Assembly (NCBI GenBank): GCA_025403435.1
Contig: CM046349.1
Span: 25,915,854 to 25,979,853 of the forward strand
DNA: 64,000 nt
Source of the DNA: Artocarpus heterophyllus
Lineage: Eukaryota; Streptophyta; Magnoliopsida; Rosales; Moraceae
Direction of reading: 5' to 3'
Of this stretch, positions 34,740 through 45,538 are shown piece after piece; position 1 is the stretch's first letter; every line of letters begins with the position of its first letter. Made by a program: the position numbers and the translations under genes. Under the pieces are notes generated by a model. The model did no database searches and was not told the DNA's origin. It saw only the letters and a program-made list of their open reading frames with translations.

Positions 34740-37700
34740 TCAGTGATTTTATACGTGCCTAGCCAGATGATGCTGACCATTTTGAATGGGCTATCCTATT
34801 TTGGGCCGAAGGACCTAAGCCTGAGCTGTTGAACAATGACCTTCTTGAGTACTAAATCACCACCTTTAAAACTTCTCGGATGAACCCACTTATTGTAATA
34901 CTAGGCAATAACTTGGTTCTGAGCCATGGTGTGGATTAGAGCTCTATCTCTATTCTCTTCCAATAGGTCAAGTTCAAGTATCTTGAGTTTGGCGTTTTAT
35001 AGCTTGTCGTAATGTTTCACCTTGAAGCTCGATAGGCCGACGTCAACTAGCATAATGACTTTGGTCCCGTAGACAAGGGAGAATGGAGTTTCTCTCATGA
35101 CAGTCTAGGTAGTAGTACGGTAAGCCCAATGTACCTTCGAGAGCTTGTCGATCCACGCGCCTTTGAGCCCCTTTAGTTTTTTCTTTAGGTTGTCCTTGAT
35201 CGTCTTGTTGACTGCTTCAACTTGTCCATTGCTCTGAGGGTAACTAGGCGAGGAGAAGACCTTCTTAATGTCAAACTATTCACATAGATGGAAGAGACTT
35301 GCTGATTCAAATTGCTTGGCATTATCGGTAACTATTGTGTATGGGATTCTAAATCGGCAGATAATGTTCTTCCAGATAACATTGGTGCATTTGGTTTTGG
35401 TCATGTCAGTGTAAGGTTTGACTTTTACCCACTTGGTGAGATAGTTAATGGCTACTCTGCAATACTTGAACTATGATCGGGCTTGGGGGAGAGGACCGAT
35501 CAGGTCAATTGCCCACTTAGCGAATGGCCAAGTGGATGTGATGAAGTTGAGCGGCTCAGCGTGTTGTCCGATCGTCTAGCAAACTACTGGCACTTCTGGC
35601 ATTTTTGTGCATATTCCCTGTAGTCTTGCTCCATGGTCAGTTAGTAGTACCCTTGGCGGAGGCATTTATGGGATAAGGAACACCCCTTGCATGATTGCCG
35701 CATAACCGACTGTGAATCTCCTGTATGAGGTATTGAGCCTCTTTGGGCCCAACACATCTTAAGCATGGGGTAGTGTAGCCATGTCTATAGAGTGTTCCCC
35801 CAATCATTGAATACTAGGCCAACCTATTGCAGATGCGCCGAGCTTTCTCTCGGTCACCAAGCAACTTAGCTGTGGTCAGGTATCAGATGATCAGGTCTAT
35901 CCAACTACATGCTCGCTCGTCGGCTACACTAGCCACTTCTTTGATGATGCTCGACTCAACCACTCTCTCAATCGGGACTGACGTCAGTTCATTGTCTCCC
36001 AATCTCGAGGCCAATTGAGCAAGTGTGTTGGCTTTTGAATTCTTCTATCTCAGGATTCAGACTAAGGAGTAGGCTTTGAACTGCCCTAACAATGCCTTGA
36101 CCTCTTTCAAATAAGCAGTCATAGTTTCTATTCGGGCTTGAAATCCACTGACAATCTGCTAGACAATAAGCATTGAGTCGCTATAGACATGAATGCAGTC
36201 TACCCCGAGGTCTTAAGTAATTCTAAGCTTGGTTAGCAATGCTTCATACTCGGCTTTTTTATTGGAGCTTTGAAGTCAAAGCGAAGTGCGTAGCTCACCT
36301 TACATTTGTCCAGACTGGTGAGGGCTAGGCCGGTGCCTGAGCCACTAACACTTAACGATCCATCTACAAAAAGCTTCCATTCTGGCTTGGGCTTGACGGT
36401 ACTGCTACTGCTACTACTGGGGATGTCTTCGACTTCGACTGGAGCTTTTTGAGCAGAATGGGTGCTCTACTTGGTGTCTACGAATTCAACAATAAAATTG
36501 GCCAATGCTTGTGCCTCTATGGCCATCCTGGGCATAGAGTGTATGTCGTATTATTCAAACTCAACTGACCACTAGGCCATCCATTCAGATATTTCTAGGC
36601 TTTGAAGGACTTGGTGCAAAGGGTACTTGGTTGGGACCTGAATGGTGTGCCCTTGGAAATATGGTCAAAGCTTCCAAGCAGAGGTGACGAGGGTAAATGC
36701 TAGCTGTTCCAATGGTGGGTACCAATCCTCAACACCTTGAAATAGATGGCTTTTGTAGTAGACCAGCTTCTGGGCACTGTTTTCTTCTTCGACAAGGACC
36801 GAGCTCATGGCCTTCTCGGATACGACCAAGTAGGCATATAGTGTTTCTCCTGGTAAAGGTTTGGATAAGAGTGGGGGTGTGGTTAGGTATCTTTTGAAAC
36901 TTTGGAACGCTTCCTTGCACTTCCTGCTCCACTCAAACCTCCCTTTGAGTGCCTGAAAAAAAAGGTGGCACTTGTTGACAGACTGGGAGATGAATCCAGA
37001 TAGAGCCACTACCATGCCGGTTAGCTTTTATGCCTCCTTGACAATACGGGGTCAGTGCATGTCGATCACAGCTTGGGCTTTGGCTGGGTTTACTTCAATT
37101 CCTCTCTAGTTAACCATGAATCTGAGGAACTTACCAAACTCAACTCAAAACACACACTTGGATGGGTTAAGTTTCATCTTGTGTTCCTAGAGGATGTCAA
37201 AGCTTACCTAGAGGTCCAAGATGTGGCCCATTGCTCTGACAGATTTGACGAGCATGTCGTCTACGTATACTTCATGGTCTTGCCGATCGGCCGAGTGAAC
37301 ATTTTGTTCACAAGACACTGGTAGGTGACTCTGGCATTGTTCAGTCCAAATGGCTTAACCACATAATAGAAAAGTCCTTGGTTCATGATGAAGGCGGTCT
37401 TGATCTGGTTTTCCTCGACCATTTTGATCTAGTTGTATCTGGAGTAGGCATCCATGAAACTCAAGAGCTTGTACCTGGCCATGGCATCCACCAGCTGGTC
37501 TATCTAAGATAGTAAGAACTAGTCCTTTAGGCAAGCATTATGAAGGTCAATATAGTCAGTATAGACTCACCACTTCCCATTGGCTTTTTTAACCAGGACT
37601 ATATTCGCTAACCACTCCGGGTAGGTGACCTTTCGGATGAACTCGGCCTTCAAGAACTTCTGGACAAACTCATTTATGGTGGCATACCTCTCTAAATTGA

Positions 37701-37790
37701 ATGATCTCATTTTCTGGATGATTGGTTTGTGCTCTGGTTGAATGTCGAGGTGGTGGCTGATAATGTTAGGGTCGGTACCCAGGCACATCC
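34740..37790 (-). pseudogene. Tat-type pol: RT, RNase H, archaeal-type RNase H, integrase (broken)
   Basis: Reading right to left: RT begins near 37790 (FVQKFLKAEFIRKVTYPEWL, then VKKANGKW). The RT-connected RNase H segment is at about 37015-36540 (FEWSRKCKEAFQSFKRYL). A second RNase H at about 36370-35930 has LFVDGSLSVSGSGTGLALTS, KAEYEALLTKL and VYSDSMLIV, the archaeal-type domain that marks Tat elements. Integrase follows: the His-Cys finger is decayed, and the core ends at [20 protein letters not shown] near 35220. Many stops and frameshifts break the reading. Protease and gag are absent upstream, where the leader joins RT directly. Confidence 0.78.
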
Positions 37791-38231
37791 CCTTGCAATC
37801 CGAACATGGTGACTAGAGGGAATACCCATGATGAGGGCGCCTGATAGGAGGGGTCGGGCGAAGCTTGAAACCGAAACCAGAACTCGAACAGACCCTGGGG
37901 TCGACCTGGTGGCGAGATCTCGATCTAGCAGTTAAGGCAAAATAAGATAAAGAAGAACCAGTTGCCCAGGATCTTGATCTGAGAACTCACAGCCATGGTC
38001 AAACTACGCACACAATAGATGGCGCAACAACAAGCTCAACAGTAACCAACTCTTGCCCTTCTTCTTCAGCCTAGGAAGACCAAGTTGGAGCTCGAGCAGG
38101 GGAGAAGGGTGACATTCGATACGATGTTGATTCAGAGCATTCTAAATAGACCACTCATAGTGTCTCGGCTAACAACAGACTCATTTGGGAAGGTCGGATC
38201 GGCCCTCAAAGGGGCCGAGACTGATCCCCAC
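37791..38231 (-). other. Leader of the Tat element joined directly to RT
   Basis: Between the 5' LTR side and the first RT residues there is only about 440 bases, with no gag or protease signature. This suggests an internal deletion. A primer site near 38220-38235 (minus strand AACCTTGTGGGGATC) is possible but not identified with a tRNA. Confidence 0.5.
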
Positions 38232-38304
38232 AAGGTTTACGAGCCTTCTAATGCTTACTAGTGAGTGGCCATTGATCAACACCATGCACGACTGCGTGGT
38301 GTTT
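38232..38304. repeat. 73-bp direct repeat, left copy
   Basis: Identical over 73 bases to 41849-41921 (starts AAGGTTTACGAGCC, ends GCGTGGTGTTT). It contains the edge of the Tat internal region plus the adjoining end of the 5' LTR, and borders the chromovirus fragment. Confidence 0.92.
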
Positions 38305-38318
38305 AGACCCATCTTTGC

Positions 38319-38843
38319 TTGAATGAAACTTCTGAGATGATAAAATTGATAATAAGAAGAATAGAGACCGCACAAAGCCGTTAGAAGAGTTATGCTGACA
38401 AGAGAAGAAGACTCTTAGAGTTCGCCGTGGGTGAATATGTGTTTCTGAAAGTTGCACCAATGAAAGGAATTATGAGGTTTAGGAAGAAAAGCAAGTTAAG
38501 CCCAAGATTCATCGGTCCTTATGAAGTTGTGAAACAAATAGGCAAAGTAGCTTATCAACTGAAGTTGCCATCTGAAATGTCTGCAATGCACGATGTATTT
38601 CATGTCTCCATGCTCAAGAAGTATGTTCCGGACCCTACGCATGTGATTGAGCCACAAGTGATCAAGATACGAGAAGACTTAAGTTACGAAGAAAAGCCAA
38701 TGAAGATACTCGATTGGAAAACCAAGACCTTGAGGAATAAAGAAATTCCATTAGTTAAGGTATTATGGCGAAATCAGCAAGTCAAAGAAGCCACATGGGA
38801 ACGTGAAGATGACATGAAAGCTTTGTATCCGCATTTATTCTAA
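38319..38843 (+). pseudogene. Chromovirus integrase C-terminus with chromodomain, partial
   Basis: Reading starts in a decayed integrase C-terminal stretch with one in-frame TAG near 38378. It then runs open to 38843: FRKKSKLSPRFIGPYEVV, AYQLKLPSEMSAMHDVFHVS and MLKKYVPDP are the usual integrase tail. KEIPLVKVLWRNQQVKEATW followed by a YPHLF end is the chromodomain-like C-terminus of Tekay/Del-type chromoviruses, which directs insertion to heterochromatin. It is closely related to the C-terminus of the element at 45539 but belongs to a different LTR family. No catalytic integrase core remains. Confidence 0.85.
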
Positions 38844-39127
38844 GTTTCGAGGATGAAACTTTTATAAGGTGGGAAGAATTGTAACACCCACCTATTTTTA
38901 TGTAACGGACCACGTTAAGTTAGTAACGATATTAAGGAATTTTATTAATAATTATGTTATATGTTATGAGATATGATTTAAATGTTACTAACTTTTTATG
39001 TCAAGTTTTATGACAGGTGATGACTGCTTGGTATCGTTGTGCTCAAATGTTCATGTGAATTATTTGATGTATGTTTAATTATGATGCATGATGAATTGAA
39101 TGTTTTAATGTTTGGTATTTAAGGACA

Positions 39128-39234
39128 GTTTGACAGGCCAAACTTTTAAGATCGGCAAGCCGAATAATCTGCCCAAGACCGACAGGCCGAAGAAATCCAT
39201 CGGCAGGCCGAAGAGGAAAATTGGCAAGCCGAAC
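39128..39234. repeat. Palindrome array 6
   Basis: Units GATCGGCAAGCCGAAT, CCGACAGGCCGAAG, ATCGGCAGGCCGAAG and ATTGGCAAGCCGAAC lie 250-350 bases into the LTR, all in the GGCAGGCC orientation. Confidence 0.85.
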
Positions 39235-41377
39235 ACTGCTGACGAGCAGTCAGTAGAAATCTCTCCAAAAATTATGGTTTAGTTAATTACATTAATTGGA
39301 TGATTTAATGTGATTAATTGGCATAATAATGGAATGTTTTATTCAGTTAAGGAAATTAAAGGGTTTGACTTTGCATTGATTTGTGTTATTTTAAATGGTT
39401 TCCCATTTTAAGAAGGCAAAATATGGTAAGATGTGATGATTTGTTTGACTTTCCTTTTTCTTCTCTCCTTCCTTCATGCTTAGGGCTGTCAAACAGTCAG
39501 AATTTTCTGACTTAATGAAGGGCAATGAATTTCATTATGATTGTTACGTTAAAAAAATTTTAACGTTTTCTTTCCTCAGATTTTTCTCTCAACTTCTCAC
39601 TCTTCTCTCCTTCATTTCTGAGACGTTTTTCATTCATTTCTCATTTCCTCTCTTCCTCTTCTCTTCTCCACACATTTCACTTCCTTCTCTCTCAAAAATT
39701 TTCTACAAGAAAATTTAAAGAAAAGTCATATTTTGTTGGTTGAAATCAAGGGTTTTGAGAAGAAATTTCAAGTTAAGAACTCAGTTTTCTTTGTGTTTTT
39801 AAAAGAATTCTTCTCCTCCAAATCGTCTACAATATCTTTCTCTAGGTATTGTATTTGTTTAGAATTTTTAATATGTTATGCATGTATGTGTTATGTAATG
39901 TTTCTTCAAGTTTCATGTTATTTTGGTGTTTTTATGATGAAATATGAATTTTCTATCTTCTACCCCTTACAGTAAAATATTACTGTTTAATCTTGATGCA
40001 TGAAAAATGTAGTGTTATTCAAGGGGTAAATATGATGTTTTTCATGAAAGTTGTCAAGAATGTGCATGTGAAAGATATGGTGAATGTATTTTATGTTATG
40101 AAATTTTTATGAGATTACATTAAGAAAACTATTTTAATAAATGTTATTTCTGGATTTTGTTTATGAAATGTTATGTATGTTTAAATGATTTTATGATAAT
40201 GAAATAATTGTATGCAAGATAATATGGTGTTTTTATGAATTTTAAAATGTATGCATTTTAAATTATTAGAAAAAGTTTTTCAAAAAGATTTTCATGTTTT
40301 GATGATAATAATTAAGGAAGCATGTTATGAATCGTATTTTTGGCTGATGATAATGTTATGTTTACTCAATGATGATTATGATTATAATATGAGATGAATG
40401 TATATATGAATGAATGTTATACATATGAATGATATATGAAAGAATGATATGTGAATGAATGTTATATGATAAGAATTGATTTTATTGTATTTTTTTTAAA
40501 TGGATAAATGGCATGAACACTCAAAGAAGTGAGCACATCGAGACCGCGGGGTCATCACCAAAAGTATACTAAGGTTAAGTAAGCTAGCGTTAAAGTAAGT
40601 ATATTCTCACCTGCAACATGACACGTTTTTACAAGATTTGATGTTATGTTCATAATGATATTCATGATGATTTTATGGATATTTTCCTTAAGAATTTCTA
40701 TGAAAGATTTTCATGATTTTAAGTTGTGCATGATGATTATGGCATGTTTCAAAGTATGAAAATTATGTATATATGTATCACCTAATAAGTGTTGCACACC
40801 AATGCTATGAAATGAAATGTTATGATGTCATGTTTGGTTTTGGATTAGCTACCCTTCTCCTCTCATGACGGCGCGCCTATAATGATGTTTATGGTGCAAC
40901 ACTTGGGCCCTTAAGATAAAATGGAATAAGTTTTTAAATGATGAACGCAATGAAAGATATGTTCTATGAAATTGTGCTTAAGGCACTTTTATGATATGAT
41001 GACAATGATGATGATGATGTTTATGAAATGTTTTAATTTGTGAGAATTATATATACTTACTAAGCATTAGCTTAATCATGTTTTATGTCATGTTGCAGAT
41101 AAGGGTAAGAAAGTCTTGGATTAGGCGGAGGACATGGAAAGGCGTGTGAGCACTAAGCACGATGAATTGTAACCGAAAGCACGCCAAGAAGAACGTTTTT
41201 ATGTTTTTAATCAAGTTATATATTTTGAACATATTTTTATGTTAAGTTTTAAGAATATTTATACTATGGTTTTATAAGTTATTTTATCATTTTTTTTATG
41301 AATTATGAACTTCCGCAATATTTTATGAAAAGTTGGTTTGTTTTAAAAAATTAAGTTTTTCTCAAAGATTTTGGCAC

Positions 41378-41530
41378 GGTCGGCCTGCCGAAGTCTGAAG
41401 GTTCGGCCTGCCGAACAAAGTTGAGATTTTAAGCCAGTTTGCAAAGCCTCTGCCGGCCTGTCGGTTGAGGGAACTCTGGCCTGCCGATCATGTTCGGCCT
41501 GCCGAAGTCCCAAGTTCGGCCTGCCGAACT
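41378..41530. repeat. Palindrome array 7
   Basis: Units GGTCGGCCTGCCGAAG, GTTCGGCCTGCCGAAC, TGTTCGGCCTGCCGAAG and AGTTCGGCCTGCCGAAC are in the opposite orientation to array 6. Four units are perfect or nearly perfect palindromes, the best preserved in the window. Confidence 0.88.
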
Positions 41531-41848
41531 ATGGGAGTAAGTAAATTTTAAATGATGCGATGATTAAAGAGATATGATGTGATGTTTTTATGATATATGA
41601 TTTTACAACTTGGTATATTTAAAGTATAATTGAATAAATTACTCTATGGAATGTGTTAAGCAATGTTATTTAATAATGTTAAATTATAAAAAAAAAATGT
41701 ATGAATGGATCCTGGATAAGTATGTTTTGTTATATTTATAATTTAAAGTATTGTATAAGTTTTGGACTTATGTTTATGATTAAAGTTAAACAAGTACGAA
41801 TGTATGAATGTAACGTCATCTGTGACGTCCGAGCTAAGGGGCGTTTCA

Positions 41849-41921
41849 AAGGTTTACGAGCCTTCTAATGCTTACTAGTGAGTGGCCATTGATCAACACC
41901 ATGCACGACTGCGTGGTGTTT
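41849..41921. repeat. 73-bp direct repeat, right copy
   Basis: An exact copy of 38232-38304, starting directly after the chromovirus LTR terminus. It continues without a break into the rest of the Tat 5' LTR. Confidence 0.92.
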
Positions 41922-42510
41922 GGATGGCTCTTTCTTGCTTGTCTCAGCGTACTTGGGCGTATCTACAATAAGAGAAGGGACGCTTCAGAGGTAAAGAGGG
42001 ACACCGGTGTGGTGCCGGACAGGAGCTCTCCGACGCTCAAGGCAGGTCTTGCTCAATAGAGTATGGGAGCTAGCTAGTTGGAAAGGAGCACGTTGGCCTC
42101 AAGCTGCAGTAAATGCGCTCTATTTATAGGCTACCACTCGAACCTAGTGTTAGGTAGGTTTCACCCATGACCCGTGTGTCACATCAAGGTTTGTCAAAGG
42201 GCAGGTGACATGTGTCACAGCCCCCGTCTGTGGATCGGCCTCCATCTGATGGTGAAAGTGTGGCCATTTGTTGACATTCTATGGCGAGTGACTGTCCGTC
42301 TACAGGTTCTGACAATCCGACCTAAGCACGCATCTTTCCCGAGGAGGCAAGGGCTTGCGTCGTGGCTAGCAAAGGCCATGTAGAGCACCTCTGCAGGAAA
42401 GGCCGAGGTCAAAAGGTTAAAGATTGCCTTCTCGATGACTTTTGCCAAATACAGTTGCCGAACCACTGAGGAGGCGTTCCTCAAGGATAGCTCCAAGAAC
42501 ACCCCCAACA
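41849..42510 (-). repeat. 5' LTR of the Tat-type element
   Basis: Homologous to 17596-18246. On the minus strand it starts TGTTGGGGGTGTTCTTGGAG at 42510. Its inner end, with the adjoining leader edge, is duplicated at 38232-38304 because of the chromovirus fragment insertion. Confidence 0.8.
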
Positions 42511-42765
42511 AGGGCATTTAGAAGTAGTAAAAACATGGTCCATTTCAAAAGTGCACTTCCAACACCCTATTCTAACAATTGTTGGAAGGGATTTTGTTGG
42601 CACTTAAATTCCACAAGTGTGCCTCATGGCCAACAAAAAGAATGTACTTCATAGCTTTTAAAACAAGCTATTTACTTTAAGTTTAAAAAAAAAAGTTTAT
42701 TTACTAAGAATTTCTTTTTTTTTTCCTTACCTCCTTTCATTATAATTAGACAAAAAAAAAAAGAA

Positions 42766-43273
42766 GGTCGTTTGATTGGTAGTATGGGCCAACTCTACTT
42801 AATCTCAATCCTTTTAATCGAGCAAATCTCTATTTGTTTGGTCCGAAAATCCAAATCATTCAAATCTTTTGAATCCATCAAATCCCTGATTTTAGAGTTT
42901 GCCACCCCTGGGAAAACTCAAATCAAAATCTCAATTTCTTTTTCCTATATTTGTAGAAAAAAATCATAGCTTCTTCGTTTAATATCCGATTGAAACATTC
43001 TTCTTTCATGCGCTCCTAATGGAGAGAAGAATAAATTAAGATTCATATTATATATTTTTTAATATCATGAACATTAAGATTTTGTTAGATTTGTTAATAA
43101 ATCAGAAGCTTTTTCCACTATCTCTCTAAATACAAATTCTAAATTTATTCTCTATCAAGATTAACACTTTAAATACATATTCAAACGTCAATTCGGATTA
43201 TAATTCAAATCACACAACCCAAATGAAAAGAATTCAAATCAACACAATTCGAATCCAACTACCAAACGGTACC
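42766..43273. mobile_element. Non-autonomous TIR element, copy 2
   Basis: 508 bp bounded by GGTCGTTTGATTGGTAG and CTACCAAACGGTACC (reverse complement GGTACCGTTTGGTAG). The interior matches 7585-8049 in order and content (GAGAGAAGAATAAAT, CATGAACATTAAG, TTTTGTTAGATTT). No transposase is present. Resembles hAT-type MITEs; no clear 8-bp duplication was found. Confidence 0.7.
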
Positions 43274-45538
43274 CTAGGATTAGATTCACTTTACTGGAAC
43301 CATGTATAAAGGCACTTAACCGTTAAACAAAAGAATCTACGCTTAACTGCCCTACTTCAATTTTCTTATCTAAGTTGCCCCCTTTATTTGAAGAGCATTA
43401 TCTTTTCTTAATAAATAGACTTAGGCTGCCTTGCATATGACCTGTTTTGAAAGGTTGGGAAAGTCCTTTCTAGGACAATTACTAATTTAGTGGCTAAACG
43501 TCGCATACCCAAGCAGCGAAATAAAAAAACAAAGGCAACTAGTACAGAAAGGAAACTTCTATAAACACTTTCATCAACAGCGAGTATAAACAATCTCGAA
43601 AAAAAAAAAAAAAAAACTGAAACAGTTGTGAAAAAACCATCAGCACTCATGCATGGATTTCACATTTATATTTTAAAAAGTAACTTTTGTGCATAGTCTC
43701 AACTTAAAAAAGTAATTAAAAACACTAGCTAAAAAATTATTTTTGAAGTCCGACATTTTAAATTTATAGAATCCATTCTAAATACAAAGGGGAAATTCCA
43801 AACTCAACAGGAAGATTTCTCGGTTTCCATTCATTTAGACCATAAAAAAAGCTTTAATTCCTAAGTTATCACCAAAAACACAGGTGAGGAAAAGGATTGC
43901 AGACCAAGAGGAGCTATGTTTGGCAAAGCTCTAAAGAAGTTAAAGAGGGGAAACCGAGAGCCTTTTGTTAAGGGCAACAAAGTTTTACCTTCTCTCTTTT
44001 TAATAGAAACCAATATAAAATTTTTTTTGAAAATGTCCGTGAAAAGATACATGCAATGGATGTCACTGTTTCTTTAAATAAAAGACAATGTCGTTTCAAT
44101 TAAAGAAAGAGGACGATTGGAAACTAAAATTGAAGTCTGGGTGATCAAAAATATAAAATTGTTTTTGTTCAGGAGGTTATGGTGTCAAGGAGTAAAAAAC
44201 TTGGGGGTAAAGTGAAGTTAAGCCAAAATATTATAGAATTTGCCTACCTAAGTAGGAGTCATAAATATCAACATGTACTGATTAAACAACTTATTATTAT
44301 TAGTGTTATTATTATTATTATTATAGAAAAGAGGATTAGTTGTGTCCCAACTCAGCACCATAGGAAGAATTTACTGAGAGTTCATAGGAAAAATTGTAAG
44401 GGAATTCGACTCATGCTTTTGTCTACTAGTGTCATAGGAGCCCAAGTATAACCATCCAAGCTATATTCTATAAGCTCACTAAGAGATAATTAGCCTCACC
44501 ACATAGATAATAAAAGAGAGAGCCTGTTAAATTATTCTCTTACCACTACGTGACTACCATCACCTATGATCACTAATCATTGGTGCATATTTAAATCGCT
44601 AAAATCAGCCAAGTAGAAGCTTTGGTTGCTGCCAAGGTAAACCATTGTGGATTATAAAGTCGTAGATGGTGGAGCTTTTTTCTTTTTTCCCCCTATATAT
44701 ATTACTATGGATAATGAAATGGGAACAAAAAAATGAATCAAAAGTCAATCCACGTCGTCTTCATGAATGGCTTAAAGTTTTCTTGATAAACATTCCATGT
44801 TGTACGGTGACATATTATTCCTATTTTACATGTATTAATCTTAAATTCAACATTTCATTTCAAAAAAACTGAATTGATCCATTCAAATGAAAGGTATTTG
44901 ACAGTCATTTTCGTCTTTTGCCTTCAACTAACTTAGACTGATAATCTAACAAGGCCAATATTTTGGAAAAGTTTTAACATATTTCATGTTGTTAACAATG
45001 ATTATTATTTTTATTACTATAATTCTTTCTTGATGCTAGTATATTGATTAATTAAAGAAAGTGCTAGACTGCTAGTCAAAGAAAGTGCAAGACTGCTAGT
45101 TAATATTTTGCTAATAAAATTTAAAATATACCGAGGGACAGGTTTAATGTCAAAGGGGGGTCAACTTCGTTACGAAAACCATTATCATCCTGACGGACAG
45201 GTTTAATGTGCAGACCAAATGACAAGGAAGCCATTAGTGTTCATATGTAAGAATGTCGTCGTTGGTTAGACCCTAGGAGCCATTTGGTTAGAGAGTGGTC
45301 CCTGACATTTGTAACTCCAGGACATTATCCCTCTTGATACCATGGGAAAGAAAACACTTATGACGTGTTCCTTGTAGCCATTATTCCACTTGAGAGAGGT
45401 TCACTGGATCAAGAGATTCCCTGGTTGGATTAAGAGACTTTTTGGCCCGACAGGAACACATGCGATTTAAAAATCATTCATCATCTTCGCCAGCTTCCCC
45501 AAAAAAAATCATATATATCCCTCCTCCCGATGCAATGC
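43274..45538. other. Intergenic, no gene seen
   Basis: No ORF with a recognisable domain. A TTA-type microsatellite lies at 44290-44326. At 45060-45105 a phrase around AAGAAAGTGC(T/A)AGACTGCTAGT is repeated in tandem, and GGACAGGTTTAATGT occurs twice (45137 and 45195). The stretch ends at the gypsy target site. Confidence 0.4.
44290..44326. repeat. (TTA)n microsatellite
   Basis: An imperfect ATT/TTA trinucleotide tract. Confidence 0.8.

Larger units (their letters stand above)
38305..41848 (+). mobile_element. 5'-truncated chromovirus fragment with 3' LTR
   Basis: This comprises the last ~540 bases of a Ty3/gypsy pol region followed by one complete 2,969-bp LTR ending GGGGCGTTTCA. Its left edge (38305-38323) has no clear match to pol and may be filler. 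It is flanked by the 73-bp exact direct repeat instead of the usual 5-bp duplication. It lies inside the 5' LTR edge of the Tat element. Confidence 0.82.
38880..41848 (+). repeat. 3-kb gypsy LTR, plus strand
   Basis: TGTAACACCCACC...GGGGCGTTTCA, the same family as 3716-6858 in opposite orientation. It has a CT-rich leader at about 39450-39710 and palindrome arrays at 39128 and 41378 in opposite orientations. Confidence 0.85.
17596..42510 (-). mobile_element. Ty3/gypsy Tat-type retrotransposon, minus strand, with nested insertions
   Basis: The element has LTRs at 17596-18246 and 41849-42510. On the minus strand they begin TGTTGAGGGTGT and TGTTGGGGGTGT. A minus-strand polypurine tract (CTAGGGGGCTAC) abuts the 17596-18246 LTR, so the element runs right to left. 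Pol (34740-37790) is on the minus strand and an extra ORF lies on the plus strand between pol and the 3' LTR. The dual RNase H and the extra ORF mark the Tat lineage. Three later insertions interrupt it: copia at 19647-29322, a solo LTR at 30477-33588, and a chromovirus fragment at 38305-41848. Subtracting these leaves about 8.5 kb. Flanking pentamers AAAGC and AGGGC are at best a decayed target duplication. Gag and protease are not seen. Confidence 0.8.
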
